A DNA stretch of 64,000 nucleotides from an uncultured Flavobacteriaceae bacterium (GTDB lineage Bacteria; Bacteroidota; Bacteroidia; Flavobacteriales; Flavobacteriaceae). The notes under the pieces were generated by a model. The model saw only the letters and a list, made by a program, of their open reading frames with translations. It made no database searches and was not told the origin of the DNA. The DNA lies in contig CANNCA010000002.1 in the NCBI GenBank assembly GCA_947503005.1, forward strand, positions 682,001-746,000, read 5' to 3'. The translations under genes were made by a program, and so were the position numbers. Of this stretch, positions 1 through 10,220 are shown one piece after another. Each line of letters starts with the position of its first letter. Position 1 is the stretch's first letter.

Positions 1-681
1 AGGTGGTTGAAAGTCTTCTTTGTTTCGAATAACATCTAATAATTTCAGCTGTTGCCATTCTGATATTTTATATTTTGTTGTATCCAAAAAATAGTTAATA
101 CCCTCATGGCGTAGCGTTACCGTAGCAATCTCGGCTTGTTTTCTAATGGTACCTCGTTTATCGTTTATGAATTTGGTAATGAATCCATAAGACTCTGCCA
201 CTTCCATTTGGGTGAGTTCCAAAATACCTTTTGAAATTACTTGCCAACGCCAGCTACTTAATTTTGCGAACGCATCTTTGTGCAGCCCTAAGTCTTGGTA
301 GAGTTTAAACAAAGTTTGTTGGGCTTCCCCAGAAATGTCCCTTCTTAAATCCAACAGTATTTCTGAGAGTACTTTTCGATTGAAATCATCCTTCAGCAGT
401 TGACGAATCTCTATTTTCAAGGAAACGTAATTCGACTTTTCATCTTTTGTAGCATCTTCTTCCAAAAACAAAAACTCACTTATCATAGGTGATAACTCAC
501 GTTTTCGGTCTCTGACTTTTTTCGAGGCAGAAGAAATCCTGTTCCTATAAAAGAAAACCCCAATAAAATATAGTACAGCCAGACCTATGAACAGTATTGA
601 CAAGTCCCACAATAAATCGGTATCGATTTTTGGGGCACTTATCAGTAGGTTATTTTTATATGTCAGATTTGGTATGCTCAA
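1..681 (-). CDS. HEAT-repeat-like membrane-anchored protein, 3' end outside the window; probable TTG start at 681
   Basis: Continuous open frame read by hand on the minus strand (LSIPNLTYKNNLLISAPKIDTDLLWDLSILFIGLAVLYFIGVFFYRN...), one N-terminal TM, starts 1 nt after the stop of the response regulator; absent from the ORF track. Confidence 0.7.
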   Translation of the reverse strand, partial: MSIPNLTYKNNLLISAPKIDTDLLWDLSILFIGLAVLYFIGVFFYRNRISSASKKVRDRKRELSPMISEFLFLEEDATKDEKSNYVSLKIEIRQLLKDDFNRKVLSEILLDLRRDISGEAQQTLFKLYQDLGLHKDAFAKLSSWRWQVISKGILELTQMEVAESYGFITKFINDKRGTIRKQAEIATVTLRHEGINYFLDTTKYKISEWQQLKLLDVIRNKEDFQPP

Positions 682-682
682 A

Positions 683-1054
683 CTATGTTTTCCTCAATTG
701 CCGTTCAACACGCACTAAAAGCTCTGAAGGACTTACTGGTTTCGATAAAAAATCATTTACCCCTAAATCAAAGGCATTCAAAACATTTTCCTCATTTCCC
801 GCAGATGATATAATAATTATCGGAACGTTCGATTTTAATTCGTTACGGACATAGTCAATTAGCTCCATGCCAGAGAAATAAGGCATCATGATATCACTGA
901 TGATAATGTCCGGTATTGTTTGGGTTAAATATTCCTTTACATCACGACCGTTGATACTTAAGCTGACGTCATATCCTCCTTTTTGAAGTCTAAAATTCAA
1001 TAAGGAAGCCAACAGCTCATCATCCTCCGCAAGCAATAGTTTTTTCTTCTGCAT
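683..1054 (-). CDS. Single-domain response regulator (REC)
   Basis: REC signature LLAEDDELL...DIIISDIMMP...LSKPVSPSEL. Confidence 0.9.
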   Translation of the reverse strand: MQKKKLLLAEDDELLASLLNFRLQKGGYDVSLSINGRDVKEYLTQTIPDIIISDIMMPYFSGMELIDYVRNELKSNVPIIIISSAGNEENVLNAFDLGVNDFLSKPVSPSELLVRVERQLRKT

Positions 1055-1063
1055 CTGTCTCTC

Positions 1064-2842
1064 TTATTTTCTTAATTCGTCCATTGCCTTGTCAATTGCC
1101 TTTTCTGCTATAGGATATTCTTCAAGAAAACTATCGTATAAAAATTTTAGGTGTTTCAAATCGGAATCTGAATTACAACATTTTTGAATTTGTTCTACTA
1201 TTTCAAGTAGGGTTACGGTTTGCATCATTTTCAGGCCGGACTTGATTTTATGAGCTGCAAAGCCAATTTGCTTACTATCAGAATTTTCTAAATGTAATCT
1301 GACATTGCCAATAAATTCCAAGGCATTTTGCTTATATAGTACCATCAATTCTTCCAACAATTCCACTTGCCCCATACATTCTTCAAGAATACCTGAAAGG
1401 TCAATCTGGGTTTTCTCAGTTTTGTTATTCTTTGAATTTATTGAGCTAGAGGCTTCAATTACGGTTATACTCGTATCTCTTTTATTGTCAACAAGTTTTT
1501 GTAACAATTCATCTGAACTGTACGGTTTCAAAATAAAATCATCAAAACCACATTTTTGACATTCTTCCTTATCACGAGCTGAGAAATCGGCACTTAAGGC
1601 GATTATCGGAATTGATGTAGCGTCAGGTTTTTCAAAACTTCTGATGAGTTTAGCAATTTCAAAGCCGCTCATACCGGGCATTTTCAAATCCATCAGGACC
1701 AAATCGATTTTGTGATTTGCTAAAACATGTAGTCCAAATTGGGCATTGTCGGTGATATAGGTTTTACACTCCCAAGCCTTAAGGCGTTGATCGATAAGTC
1801 TTTGATTTAAAATGTTGTCTTCAAAGATTAAAACCTGCATACCGCTTACGGCATCTTTTTGTTTTGCAGAAACCTGTGAAAGAATATCGGTCGTCTGAAC
1901 GGGACTCTCAGCATTTGAAACTTCAAACGGTACCGAAAACTCAAAAGTAGTTCCAGCACCCAATTCACTGGTCACTTTAATTCTACCACCCAATTGTTCA
2001 ATAATCTGCTTTACAATACTTAAGCCAAGACCAGAACCGCCATACTTCATATAGGTATTGGTTTCAGCTTGTTTGAATGAGTCAAAAATGTGTTTCAGGT
2101 TTTCTTCCGAAATTCCGATTCCAGTATCGGCAATATTAAATTTTAGTATTGTTTTGTTCTTATCTACTAATTCTGACTGAACGGATACCTCTATACTCCC
2201 TTTTTCTACAAACTTTATAGCATTGCCCAGTAAGTTCAATAATACCTGGGTAAGCTTGGAAGGGTCGCCCACTAGCGTAGCGGGAACATTCTTATCAATT
2301 TCAACATTCAGGTTCACTTCTTTGTCGGAAACCAGCGTTTTGCATAAATAAATTACATCTCCAACGAGATTTCGAAAATTAAAGGGCACCGATTCAAATG
2401 TTTCAACACCAGCAGAAAGTTTTGAGTATTCTAACAATTCGTTGATAATTTCCATCAAGGAATATGATGCTTTTTGAATCGCATTCACCCTTTCCATTTG
2501 TTGGTGGTTCAAGTCTTCGTCTTCTTTCAAAAGATCTGTAAAACCAATAATTCCATTTAATGGGGTCCTGATTTCGTGACTGACCTTCGCGATGAGCATA
2601 TTGGAATCAGTGTACTCAGGGCTCTTACTATTAGCGAATTCTTCATTTTCGAGAAATTCATTTTCGTCTTTTAACGAAACCGGAATACTTGGCTGAAAAA
2701 TTTTACTTTCAAGATTTTTCTTGAAGGTTTCAAAAATTGTTTTGAGTTGGGCCGCCTCTTTTGAAGTCAATTCTTCAAATGAAAAGTCCTGAAGCGAATG
2801 CTCCATACGGGATAATTGAAAAAGTAGGTCTTTCGCTTTCAA
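1064..2842 (-). CDS. Hybrid sensor histidine kinase (HisKA, HATPase, REC, Hpt-like C-terminus)
   Basis: H-box SHEIRTPLNGIIGFTDLLK, G-boxes DTGIGISEENL/GGSGLGLSI, REC VLMDLKMPGMSG, C-terminal AAHKIKSGLKMM Hpt-like helix. Confidence 0.92.
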   Translation of the reverse strand: MKAKDLLFQLSRMEHSLQDFSFEELTSKEAAQLKTIFETFKKNLESKIFQPSIPVSLKDENEFLENEEFANSKSPEYTDSNMLIAKVSHEIRTPLNGIIGFTDLLKEDEDLNHQQMERVNAIQKASYSLMEIINELLEYSKLSAGVETFESVPFNFRNLVGDVIYLCKTLVSDKEVNLNVEIDKNVPATLVGDPSKLTQVLLNLLGNAIKFVEKGSIEVSVQSELVDKNKTILKFNIADTGIGISEENLKHIFDSFKQAETNTYMKYGGSGLGLSIVKQIIEQLGGRIKVTSELGAGTTFEFSVPFEVSNAESPVQTTDILSQVSAKQKDAVSGMQVLIFEDNILNQRLIDQRLKAWECKTYITDNAQFGLHVLANHKIDLVLMDLKMPGMSGFEIAKLIRSFEKPDATSIPIIALSADFSARDKEECQKCGFDDFILKPYSSDELLQKLVDNKRDTSITVIEASSSINSKNNKTEKTQIDLSGILEECMGQVELLEELMVLYKQNALEFIGNVRLHLENSDSKQIGFAAHKIKSGLKMMQTVTLLEIVEQIQKCCNSDSDLKHLKFLYDSFLEEYPIAEKAIDKAMDELRK

Positions 2843-3038
2843 TTTGGGGGGACGGTTTTACGGTTAAATTATAATCTTATACAACCACGGCATACAACCG
2901 CTTTGCTATAGTTAACTTTAATAGATTAGTGATTGGTGTAAAAATCCTGAATTAAGGCAGGGCAGCCAATTAAATGTTACCTATGTTTCCATATGTGTTG
3001 TCAAATGGCTTAATTTGTAGGTATAAACAAATAATAGC

Positions 3039-4319
3039 ATGAAATATTTAAGTCTTTTTGTCTGTTCCTTGATTTTGTTCAGTTGCGGGGAATCCCAACA
3101 AAAAACAGAGCTAACCTTAGAAGAACGCGCAAGAATAATCCATGACAAAGTGATTACAATTGACACTCATGATGACATCAATGTGAAGAACTTTACGGAC
3201 AGTATCAACTACACCCAAAGGCTAGATACTCAAGTGAATTTGCCCAAGATGGAAGAAGGTGGTCTTGATGTCGCCTGGCTCATTGTTTACACGGGTCAAG
3301 ATACATTGACTTCGGAAGGTTATACATCCGCAGAAGCTAACGCCATGGCAAAATTCGATGCCATTCACAAACTTTGTAAGGAAATCGCTCCCGATAAAAT
3401 CGAACTGGCACTGACTTCAGACGATGTTCGCCGCATAGACGCAGCTGGCAAAAAAGTCGCAATGATTGGTGTGGAAAATGCATATCCGATCGGGGAAGAT
3501 ATGGCCAACTTTGAAAAGTACCACGAACTGGGTGCACGATATATCTCTTTAGCTCACAACGGGCACAGTCAATTTTCCGATTCGAATACTGGGGAAGCTG
3601 ATAGTCTTTGGTTACATAATGGTTTAAGTAAAATAGGTAAAGAGGCTGTAAAAGAGATGAATAGACTTGGCATTATGATTGATGTCTCACACCCTTCAAA
3701 AGAAGCTTTCAATCAAATGATCGCTTTGTCAAAAGCACCTCTAATCGCTTCACATTCTTCAGCGCGAGCACTTTGCAATCATAGTCGAAATTTAGATGAC
3801 GACCAACTAAAAATGCTAAAAGAAAATGGTGGAGTAGTCCAAACCGTTGCATTTAAGTCTTACTTGAATACAGAAAAGTATGAGGCTCGTAATGAGAAGG
3901 TTAAGGAAATTGAAAAAGCTGTGATGGACTCCTTGGGAATGGCCTCCATTTCACGAAAAGAGGTTATGGCTTTACCATCAGATGAGCGCGATGCTTATAT
4001 CAGTAAATACATGCAGGTACGAGGTATAGTAGATGCGAAAACGGAGACCATGACTGACCTTCCGCCGGCCGTGGATGTAGGGGATTTTGTAGATCATATA
4101 GATTATATGGTTGAACTAATTGGTATTGACCATGTCGGAATCAGTTCTGACTTTGACGGTGGCGGCGGTATTGAAGGATGGTCCGATGCTTCTGAGACCT
4201 TTAATGTAACCTTAGAACTTGTCAAGCGAGGCTACACTGAAGATGAAATCGAAATGTTATGGGGAGGTAATCTGCTTCGCGTTTTGGATGAGGTGCAGGC
4301 AGTAGCCGCTAGCATGTAG
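3039..4319 (+). CDS. Membrane dipeptidase (peptidase M19, renal dipeptidase family), lipoprotein
   Basis: Lipobox LILFSCGES; TIDTHDDIN metal motif, SHSSARAL, GIDHVGISSDFDGGGG. Confidence 0.9.
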   Translation: MKYLSLFVCSLILFSCGESQQKTELTLEERARIIHDKVITIDTHDDINVKNFTDSINYTQRLDTQVNLPKMEEGGLDVAWLIVYTGQDTLTSEGYTSAEANAMAKFDAIHKLCKEIAPDKIELALTSDDVRRIDAAGKKVAMIGVENAYPIGEDMANFEKYHELGARYISLAHNGHSQFSDSNTGEADSLWLHNGLSKIGKEAVKEMNRLGIMIDVSHPSKEAFNQMIALSKAPLIASHSSARALCNHSRNLDDDQLKMLKENGGVVQTVAFKSYLNTEKYEARNEKVKEIEKAVMDSLGMASISRKEVMALPSDERDAYISKYMQVRGIVDAKTETMTDLPPAVDVGDFVDHIDYMVELIGIDHVGISSDFDGGGGIEGWSDASETFNVTLELVKRGYTEDEIEMLWGGNLLRVLDEVQAVAASM

Positions 4320-4336
4320 TTTTTAGAAAAATGCTA

Positions 4337-4726
4337 CTATTTCGCCAGTCTATCCCTCACGAATTCTATTTTCGTTTTACCGTGAGGTTTTGGTTTTCCG
4401 TCTTCTCCTAGATTCACCATGATTATATTGTCTACGGTAACAATGGTTTCGCGGGTCATTTTGTTGCGTACTTCACAATTCAGGTTCAATGAAGTCTTTC
4501 CGAACTTAACCACTTCGATACCTATTTCAATAATATCGCCTTGAACTGCGGTGCTCATGAAATTGATTTCCGACATATATTTCGTTACTACCCTTTTGCT
4601 CTCCAATTGAATAATACTGTACAGTGCCGCTTCTTCATCTACCCAAGCTAGTACACGGCCACCAAATAGTGTTTCATTGGCATTCAAATCTTCTGGCTTA
4701 ACCCACTTCCTTGTATGGAATCGCAT
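4337..4726 (-). CDS. Acyl-CoA thioesterase (hotdog fold, YciA-like)
   Basis: NETLFGGRVLAWVDEEAA motif. Confidence 0.85.
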   Translation of the reverse strand: MRFHTRKWVKPEDLNANETLFGGRVLAWVDEEAALYSIIQLESKRVVTKYMSEINFMSTAVQGDIIEIGIEVVKFGKTSLNLNCEVRNKMTRETIVTVDNIIMVNLGEDGKPKPHGKTKIEFVRDRLAK

Positions 4727-4768
4727 AAGTTTCGTATTTGTCTGGTAAAATTAGACAAGAAAAAAACA

Positions 4769-5665
4769 TTAAGATAGGGTTGGACCAGAATCATCGAGAG
4801 ATTTAGGAATTCTGAGATTACATCCCAATTTTTTATTCAATTCGTTAATAAAACGAGCCGATAATAATGGAGATTCCAATTCCATATTCTGATGGACAAA
4901 GAAATGTATGTTTTTCAAACCCTTTTGGGTCCAGTCGTCCAATTTTAAGACCCAGTTATCAATTCTATCATAGTCAGTGGGGTGATTAGCGCCTACATAT
5001 CGGATAAAGGCCTCGTTATTGGTTAAACGCATATGCATTAAATCACGACGACCTGCCGTGTCTACCAAGATATTGGCAATATTGTTTTCTTCCAACAGAT
5101 GATAGAGTTCTTGTGATACCTTTTCGTCATTGAACCAATCGGTATGGCGGAATTCCATCGCTAATTGAAATTCCTTAGGCCAGTATTCCACAAAGCGAAC
5201 TACCCTGTCCCAATTCTTTGGCCCAAAATTATTATGCATTTGAAGGAAAATAGTTCCCAACTTATCCTTCAAAACGGAGGTAACCCTCAGAAACTCATCC
5301 AGAACTGGGTAGGCCTCATCGTTTAAGCGCCGTAAATGACTAACGTTCCGAACTATTTTTGGAAAGAATTTAAAATCTTCCGGGGTCTTATCATACCATT
5401 TCTGGTAGGTTTCCTCAGGAAATATCCGATAAAAGGTTGCATTAAGCTCTATACAATTGAATTGTGTAGAATAATATACAAGTTCATCTTTGGTGCCCCG
5501 AGGATAGAAGTTCTTTAAATCCTGCCTGTTCCACTTAGCGCATCCAACATAAATATTTGATGTGCCGGAATTCTTTGATTTAGAAAGCACCATCGTGGTA
5601 TCAGGATGGTCATTTGGGATAGTAAAATCAACAAGTTCTGGTTGTTCAACTTTGCCAAACTTCAT
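4769..5665 (-). CDS. DUF72 family protein
   Basis: YVGCAKWNRQDLKNFYP...FNCIELNATFYR...LAMEFRHTDWF. Confidence 0.88.
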   Translation of the reverse strand: MKFGKVEQPELVDFTIPNDHPDTTMVLSKSKNSGTSNIYVGCAKWNRQDLKNFYPRGTKDELVYYSTQFNCIELNATFYRIFPEETYQKWYDKTPEDFKFFPKIVRNVSHLRRLNDEAYPVLDEFLRVTSVLKDKLGTIFLQMHNNFGPKNWDRVVRFVEYWPKEFQLAMEFRHTDWFNDEKVSQELYHLLEENNIANILVDTAGRRDLMHMRLTNNEAFIRYVGANHPTDYDRIDNWVLKLDDWTQKGLKNIHFFVHQNMELESPLLSARFINELNKKLGCNLRIPKSLDDSGPTLS

Positions 5666-5809
5666 GATAGTTATGTTTATTTAAAAATAATCATAAGTAA
5701 ACAAAGGCATGCAAAACGCACAGGAAGAATCTAAATATTAAATTTATTTTATAAATACTGTAACAATCCACTTATATTTGGTACTAATGAAAATGATAAC
5801 ATTAAAAAT

Positions 5810-6583
5810 TTGAATATGAGAACATTAAAACTTTGTATTGCTTTTTTGGCAATGTCCTTTATCGTGCCATTACAAGCACAAACGGCCGATGAAATCTTAG
5901 ATAGCTATTTTGAAAATACAGGTGGGCTTGAAAAATGGAAAAGTATTGAAGGTATGAAAATGACCGCCAAAGTGAACCAACAAGGAATGGAAATTCCTCT
6001 AGAAATTATTCAATTGAGCGACGGACGTCAAATGACAATGATTAATTTTCAGGGCAAAGAAATAAAACAAGGAGTCTTCGATGGTGAAACCTTGTGGAGT
6101 ACCAATTTTATGACCATGAAAGCCGAGAAAAGTGATGCTGAAGCTACGGCAAACTTTAAATTGAACGCAAATGATTTTCCCGATTCATTCATCGATTACA
6201 AAGAAAAAGGGTATACCGTTGAACTATTAGGCAAGGAAACCATAGATGGTGCCGAAACTTTCAAAATCAAATTGGTTAAGGAACCTGTTACTATAGACGG
6301 TAAGCAAGAAGAAGATGTCAGTTTTTACTTTTTTGATACCGAGAATTTTGTTCCAATCGCCATGCAGTCTGAAATCAAATCAGGTCAAGGCAAGGGCATG
6401 GTTCAGGAAATAACCATGAGCGATTATCAAGAAGTAGATGGGGTTTATTTCCCTTTTGCAATGACTCAGGGGGTTAAAGGACAACCTGGAAGTCCGCTGA
6501 CTATCGAAAGCATTGAACTCAACCCAACTGTTGATGCTGCAGCTTTTGCTTTTCCCGATGAAATGGAAGGTGAGAAAAAATAA
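5810..6583 (+). CDS. LolA-like outer membrane lipoprotein-sorting family protein
   Basis: Signal peptide followed by ADEILDSYFENTGGLEKWKSIEGMKMTAK. Confidence 0.65.
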   Translation: MNMRTLKLCIAFLAMSFIVPLQAQTADEILDSYFENTGGLEKWKSIEGMKMTAKVNQQGMEIPLEIIQLSDGRQMTMINFQGKEIKQGVFDGETLWSTNFMTMKAEKSDAEATANFKLNANDFPDSFIDYKEKGYTVELLGKETIDGAETFKIKLVKEPVTIDGKQEEDVSFYFFDTENFVPIAMQSEIKSGQGKGMVQEITMSDYQEVDGVYFPFAMTQGVKGQPGSPLTIESIELNPTVDAAAFAFPDEMEGEKK

Positions 6584-6594
6584 CTACAACTTTC

Positions 6595-6630
6595 AAAAAG
6601 ACCCTTTCCTAAAAGGGTCTTTTTCTTAAA
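6595..6630 (+). terminator. Rho-independent terminator between the two co-directional genes
   Basis: Perfect 13-bp stem AAAAAGACCCTTT-CCTA-AAAGGGTCTTTTT. Confidence 0.85.
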
Positions 6631-6641
6631 ATCAACTTACA

Positions 6642-9600
6642 ATGAAACAACTAATTACAATTGTAGCCCTTATCGGGCTAGTAATACCCCGTACTACAAA
6701 TGCTCAGGACGAGAACAATGACGGGAAGGCCCTCTTTGGCGATATGACTGCCCGGCACATAGGCCCTGCTTTAATGAGTGGCCGTATCAATGATATGGAA
6801 GTTCACCCGACCAATAGTAGAATTATCTATGCAGGTTCGGCCGGTGGTGGTGTTTGGAAGTCAAATGACGCGGGTACCTCTTTCAATCCTATTTTTGATG
6901 ATTATTGCCAGTCCATTGGTGCCGTAACGCTCGACCCCAATGATCCTGATAACACCATTTATGTTGGTACGGGCGAAACCTGGACGCGTAACAGCGTCTC
7001 CATTGGTGATGGATTGTATAAATCTGTAGACGGTGGCGCCAACTGGAAAAAAATCGGTCTTGAGAAATCCGAACGAATTGCAAACATCATCGTAAACCCT
7101 AAAAACTCAAATGAAATCTATGTAGCTGAATTAGGGGCCTTATGGGGTGATAGTGAAGAACGTGGGGTTTATAAGTCGACCGATGGTGGCGAAACCTGGA
7201 ATAAACTATTGTATGTAAACGCCAAAACTGGTTGTGCGGATTTAGTTATGGACCCAAACGACCCGAATATTCTTTATGCCTCAATGTGGGAATTCAGGAG
7301 AACGGGCTGGGGCTTTGATTCCGGTGGAAGCAATAGCGCCCTGTATAAATCTACCGATGCGGGTGCAACATGGAATAAAATACATAATGGTTTCCCATCT
7401 GGGAAATTGGGAAGACTAGGGATTGCGGTAGCTCCATCCAATCCAAAAGTGCTTTATACCGTAATCGAAGCCGAAAAGAACGAACGTAAGGGTTTGTACC
7501 GAAGTGACGACTCCGGTGAAAGCTGGAAACAATTGAACAACGATTTCGATATCACCGTACGACCTTTCTATTTTTCAAGAATCGTGGTAGACCCACGGGA
7601 TGAAAACGTGGTCGTTAAAGGAGGATTGTTCGGTTCAATTTCACGAGATGGAGGAAAGACCTTCAAAAGTCTCGGAGGTATGCATAGCGATATTCATGAC
7701 ATTGTATTCAGCATCAAGGATTCCGACATTATGTATGTGGGTACCGATGGCGGTGTTTACCGTTCTTGGGACGGTGGTACAAATATGGAAATCGTAGAAA
7801 ACCTTCCTTTATCGCAGTTTTATCATGTAAGTGTTGACGATGCCACTCCATATAATGTATATGGAGGTCTTCAAGATAATGGCTCTTGGTACGGTCCTTC
7901 TTCTTCTCCTGGAGGTGTTGAAGCTAGGGATTGGAATTCAGTCGGATTCGGCGATGGATTTAGAGTTTTGAAGCATCCAACTAAGAACATCATTTATTCC
8001 GAAATGCAGGGCGCTGAAAATGTCTGGCGCTATGATGTAGATCGAAGACTATCAAAAACCATTCAACCACTGGCAACAAAAGGTACGCCCAAACTAAGGT
8101 TCAATTGGAATGCGCCCATGGCCGTTAGTACGCATCAACCCGACCGTTTTTATATGGGCAGTCAATTTCTTCATAAGTCCGAGGATATGGGAAATAGCTG
8201 GAAAATCATTTCCCCAGATTTGACGACAAACGACCCTACAAAACAAACTCAGGAAGATTCTGGTGGACTTTCAAAAGACAACTCCGGTGCTGAAAACCAT
8301 ACTACTATTTTTACCATTGCTGAATCCACACTAGATGAGAATGTGATTTGGGTCGGTACCGATGACGGCAATGTTCAAGTAACCCAAGATGGTGGTAAAA
8401 CTTGGACGAATACCGTAGACAATATTACCGGACTTCCCAAAAACACTTGGGTCTATCATATTGAGGCAAGTGTATTTGACAAAGGTACGGCATATGCCGT
8501 TTTTGATGGGCATACGCAAAATGACATGAATCCTTATGCATATAAAACCACCGATTTCGGTAAAACGTGGACGAACATTATTACAGATGATATCAAAGGA
8601 TTTGTTCGAAATATCCAAGAGGACTACGTAAATCCTGATTTATTGTTCTTAGGAACCGAGTTTGGATTGTACATCACTTTGGATGGCGGTCAAAATTGGA
8701 AGAAGTTTACCAATAATATGCCAGCGGTTTCAGTGCATCATATCGAATTGCAAAAGGCTACCAATGATCTCGTGATGGGTACACACGGCCGTGGTGTGAT
8801 AATCATCGATGACATTTCACCTTTACGTGAGTTGAACGCGGAAGTAATGGATAAAACCTTGCATTTTTTTAAGAGCAAGCCGACCGTAATCAATGAGGAA
8901 ACCAGCTTCTCAGGTAATTTTGGAACTGAAACCCAATTCGTGGGCCAGAATGCAACAAAGAACGCACAGATAAAATACTATCTGAAGAAGCGACATACAT
9001 TTGGCAAAATGACCATGGAAATCCAAGATATGGATGGAAACAAAGTCATGGAAATTGGCCCCGGAAAGTCAAAAGGAATTAATATCGTGAATTGGGGTGG
9101 TATGCTTAAGCAACCTAAAGTTGCCAAAGGAAAAACCTTTTCATTTGGAGGTTTCACTTCACCAAAAGTACCCGCAGGCACTTATAAGGCGGTACTGACC
9201 AAAGGCAAAGAAACCTATGAACACAGCTTTGATTTGGTTTATGACGAGCGTTCTCCCTTAACAGCGGATGAACGTAAGTTCAAGCACGAAACAACCATGA
9301 AGATGTATGATATGACGCAAGAATTAGCCTATGTAGTCTATGAATTGGATGAAATGATTGCTAAGGCAACTGCTGACAAGAATTTAAAAATGGTTGCAAA
9401 ATTAAACGCCCTGAAAGAAACTTTGGTGGTCACCACTGGTGATAACTATGTAGGCGCAGCAGAACCTCAATTACGAGAGAAGATGGCGGATCTATATAGC
9501 AAGCTCGCGGATAACTATGATAAGCCTTCCGCATCGGAAATGGAAAATCTTAGCGTCATCTCGGAACGTTTTGAGGAGGCCAAAGCGGATTTTGCCAAGT

Positions 9601-9671
9601 TGAAGAAAAAGTTCAAGAGTAAAGAGCCGTTGGATTTAATGAATTTTGACGAGTTTTTAGAAAGTAAATAG
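6642..9671 (+). CDS. VPS10/sortilin-like BNR-repeat (Asp-box) exported protein
   Basis: Signal peptide and many S/T-x-D-x-G-x-x-W Asp-boxes (KSTDGGETWNK, RSDDSGESWKQ, VTQDGGKTWTN). Confidence 0.88.
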   Translation: MKQLITIVALIGLVIPRTTNAQDENNDGKALFGDMTARHIGPALMSGRINDMEVHPTNSRIIYAGSAGGGVWKSNDAGTSFNPIFDDYCQSIGAVTLDPNDPDNTIYVGTGETWTRNSVSIGDGLYKSVDGGANWKKIGLEKSERIANIIVNPKNSNEIYVAELGALWGDSEERGVYKSTDGGETWNKLLYVNAKTGCADLVMDPNDPNILYASMWEFRRTGWGFDSGGSNSALYKSTDAGATWNKIHNGFPSGKLGRLGIAVAPSNPKVLYTVIEAEKNERKGLYRSDDSGESWKQLNNDFDITVRPFYFSRIVVDPRDENVVVKGGLFGSISRDGGKTFKSLGGMHSDIHDIVFSIKDSDIMYVGTDGGVYRSWDGGTNMEIVENLPLSQFYHVSVDDATPYNVYGGLQDNGSWYGPSSSPGGVEARDWNSVGFGDGFRVLKHPTKNIIYSEMQGAENVWRYDVDRRLSKTIQPLATKGTPKLRFNWNAPMAVSTHQPDRFYMGSQFLHKSEDMGNSWKIISPDLTTNDPTKQTQEDSGGLSKDNSGAENHTTIFTIAESTLDENVIWVGTDDGNVQVTQDGGKTWTNTVDNITGLPKNTWVYHIEASVFDKGTAYAVFDGHTQNDMNPYAYKTTDFGKTWTNIITDDIKGFVRNIQEDYVNPDLLFLGTEFGLYITLDGGQNWKKFTNNMPAVSVHHIELQKATNDLVMGTHGRGVIIIDDISPLRELNAEVMDKTLHFFKSKPTVINEETSFSGNFGTETQFVGQNATKNAQIKYYLKKRHTFGKMTMEIQDMDGNKVMEIGPGKSKGINIVNWGGMLKQPKVAKGKTFSFGGFTSPKVPAGTYKAVLTKGKETYEHSFDLVYDERSPLTADERKFKHETTMKMYDMTQELAYVVYELDEMIAKATADKNLKMVAKLNALKETLVVTTGDNYVGAAEPQLREKMADLYSKLADNYDKPSASEMENLSVISERFEEAKADFAKLKKKFKSKEPLDLMNFDEFLESK

Positions 9672-9693
9672 TTAGGTTAACTTATAGAACATG

Positions 9694-9730
9694 AGTGTCA
9701 TATGTCATAAGATATATGGCACTTTTTCTT
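9694..9730 (+). terminator. Rho-independent terminator
   Basis: AGTGTCATAT / ATATGGCACT stem followed by TTTTTCTT. Confidence 0.7.
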
Positions 9731-9812
9731 GTTCATAAACCCGTTAAAAACTAAAAAAAAAGTAAAGAAATCGTCGTACTTGGAATTTCTATCTTTATAA
9801 AAACGAAAAATC

Positions 9813-10220
9813 ATGAATGAACGTTCCCATAGTCTTCAAAAAATTCGTCCAGAGCTACTTTCTGCAAAAATAACCGAGAATATAAGCGATGATGAGCGTT
9901 TTCAGAACCAAACGCTTCGGCCGATAATTAAACTTCAAAATCAGCTTTTATTGGATGTATTTCAAAATTACATTGTAAAACGAAAAAACCACTTCTATGA
10001 ACTTACGATAGAAAAGCGCATGCCATACATTACCCATGCGATTCATAAAGATTTGAAATTTCGTAACTCCTTAAAAGGGATGATAATCGGACATTTTACA
10101 GTGGAAGAATATAAGCGCTACATCCAGAATTCTTCGGCCTTGAACAAACGTATGATGGCAATGGTCGTCAAAAGAATACAAGACCAGGTACAGTATTTTG
10201 AAAATGAAGTGTTAGTCTAA
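9813..10220 (+). CDS. Conserved hypothetical protein
   Basis: ORF of 135 aa; resembles flavobacterial proteins often annotated loosely as glyoxalase, no such motif visible. Confidence 0.7.
   Translation: MNERSHSLQKIRPELLSAKITENISDDERFQNQTLRPIIKLQNQLLLDVFQNYIVKRKNHFYELTIEKRMPYITHAIHKDLKFRNSLKGMIIGHFTVEEYKRYIQNSSALNKRMMAMVVKRIQDQVQYFENEVLV

Noticed and set aside
597-854. 85-aa plus ORF across the regulator/HEAT-gene junction
   Set aside because: Overlaps two better-supported minus-strand frames.
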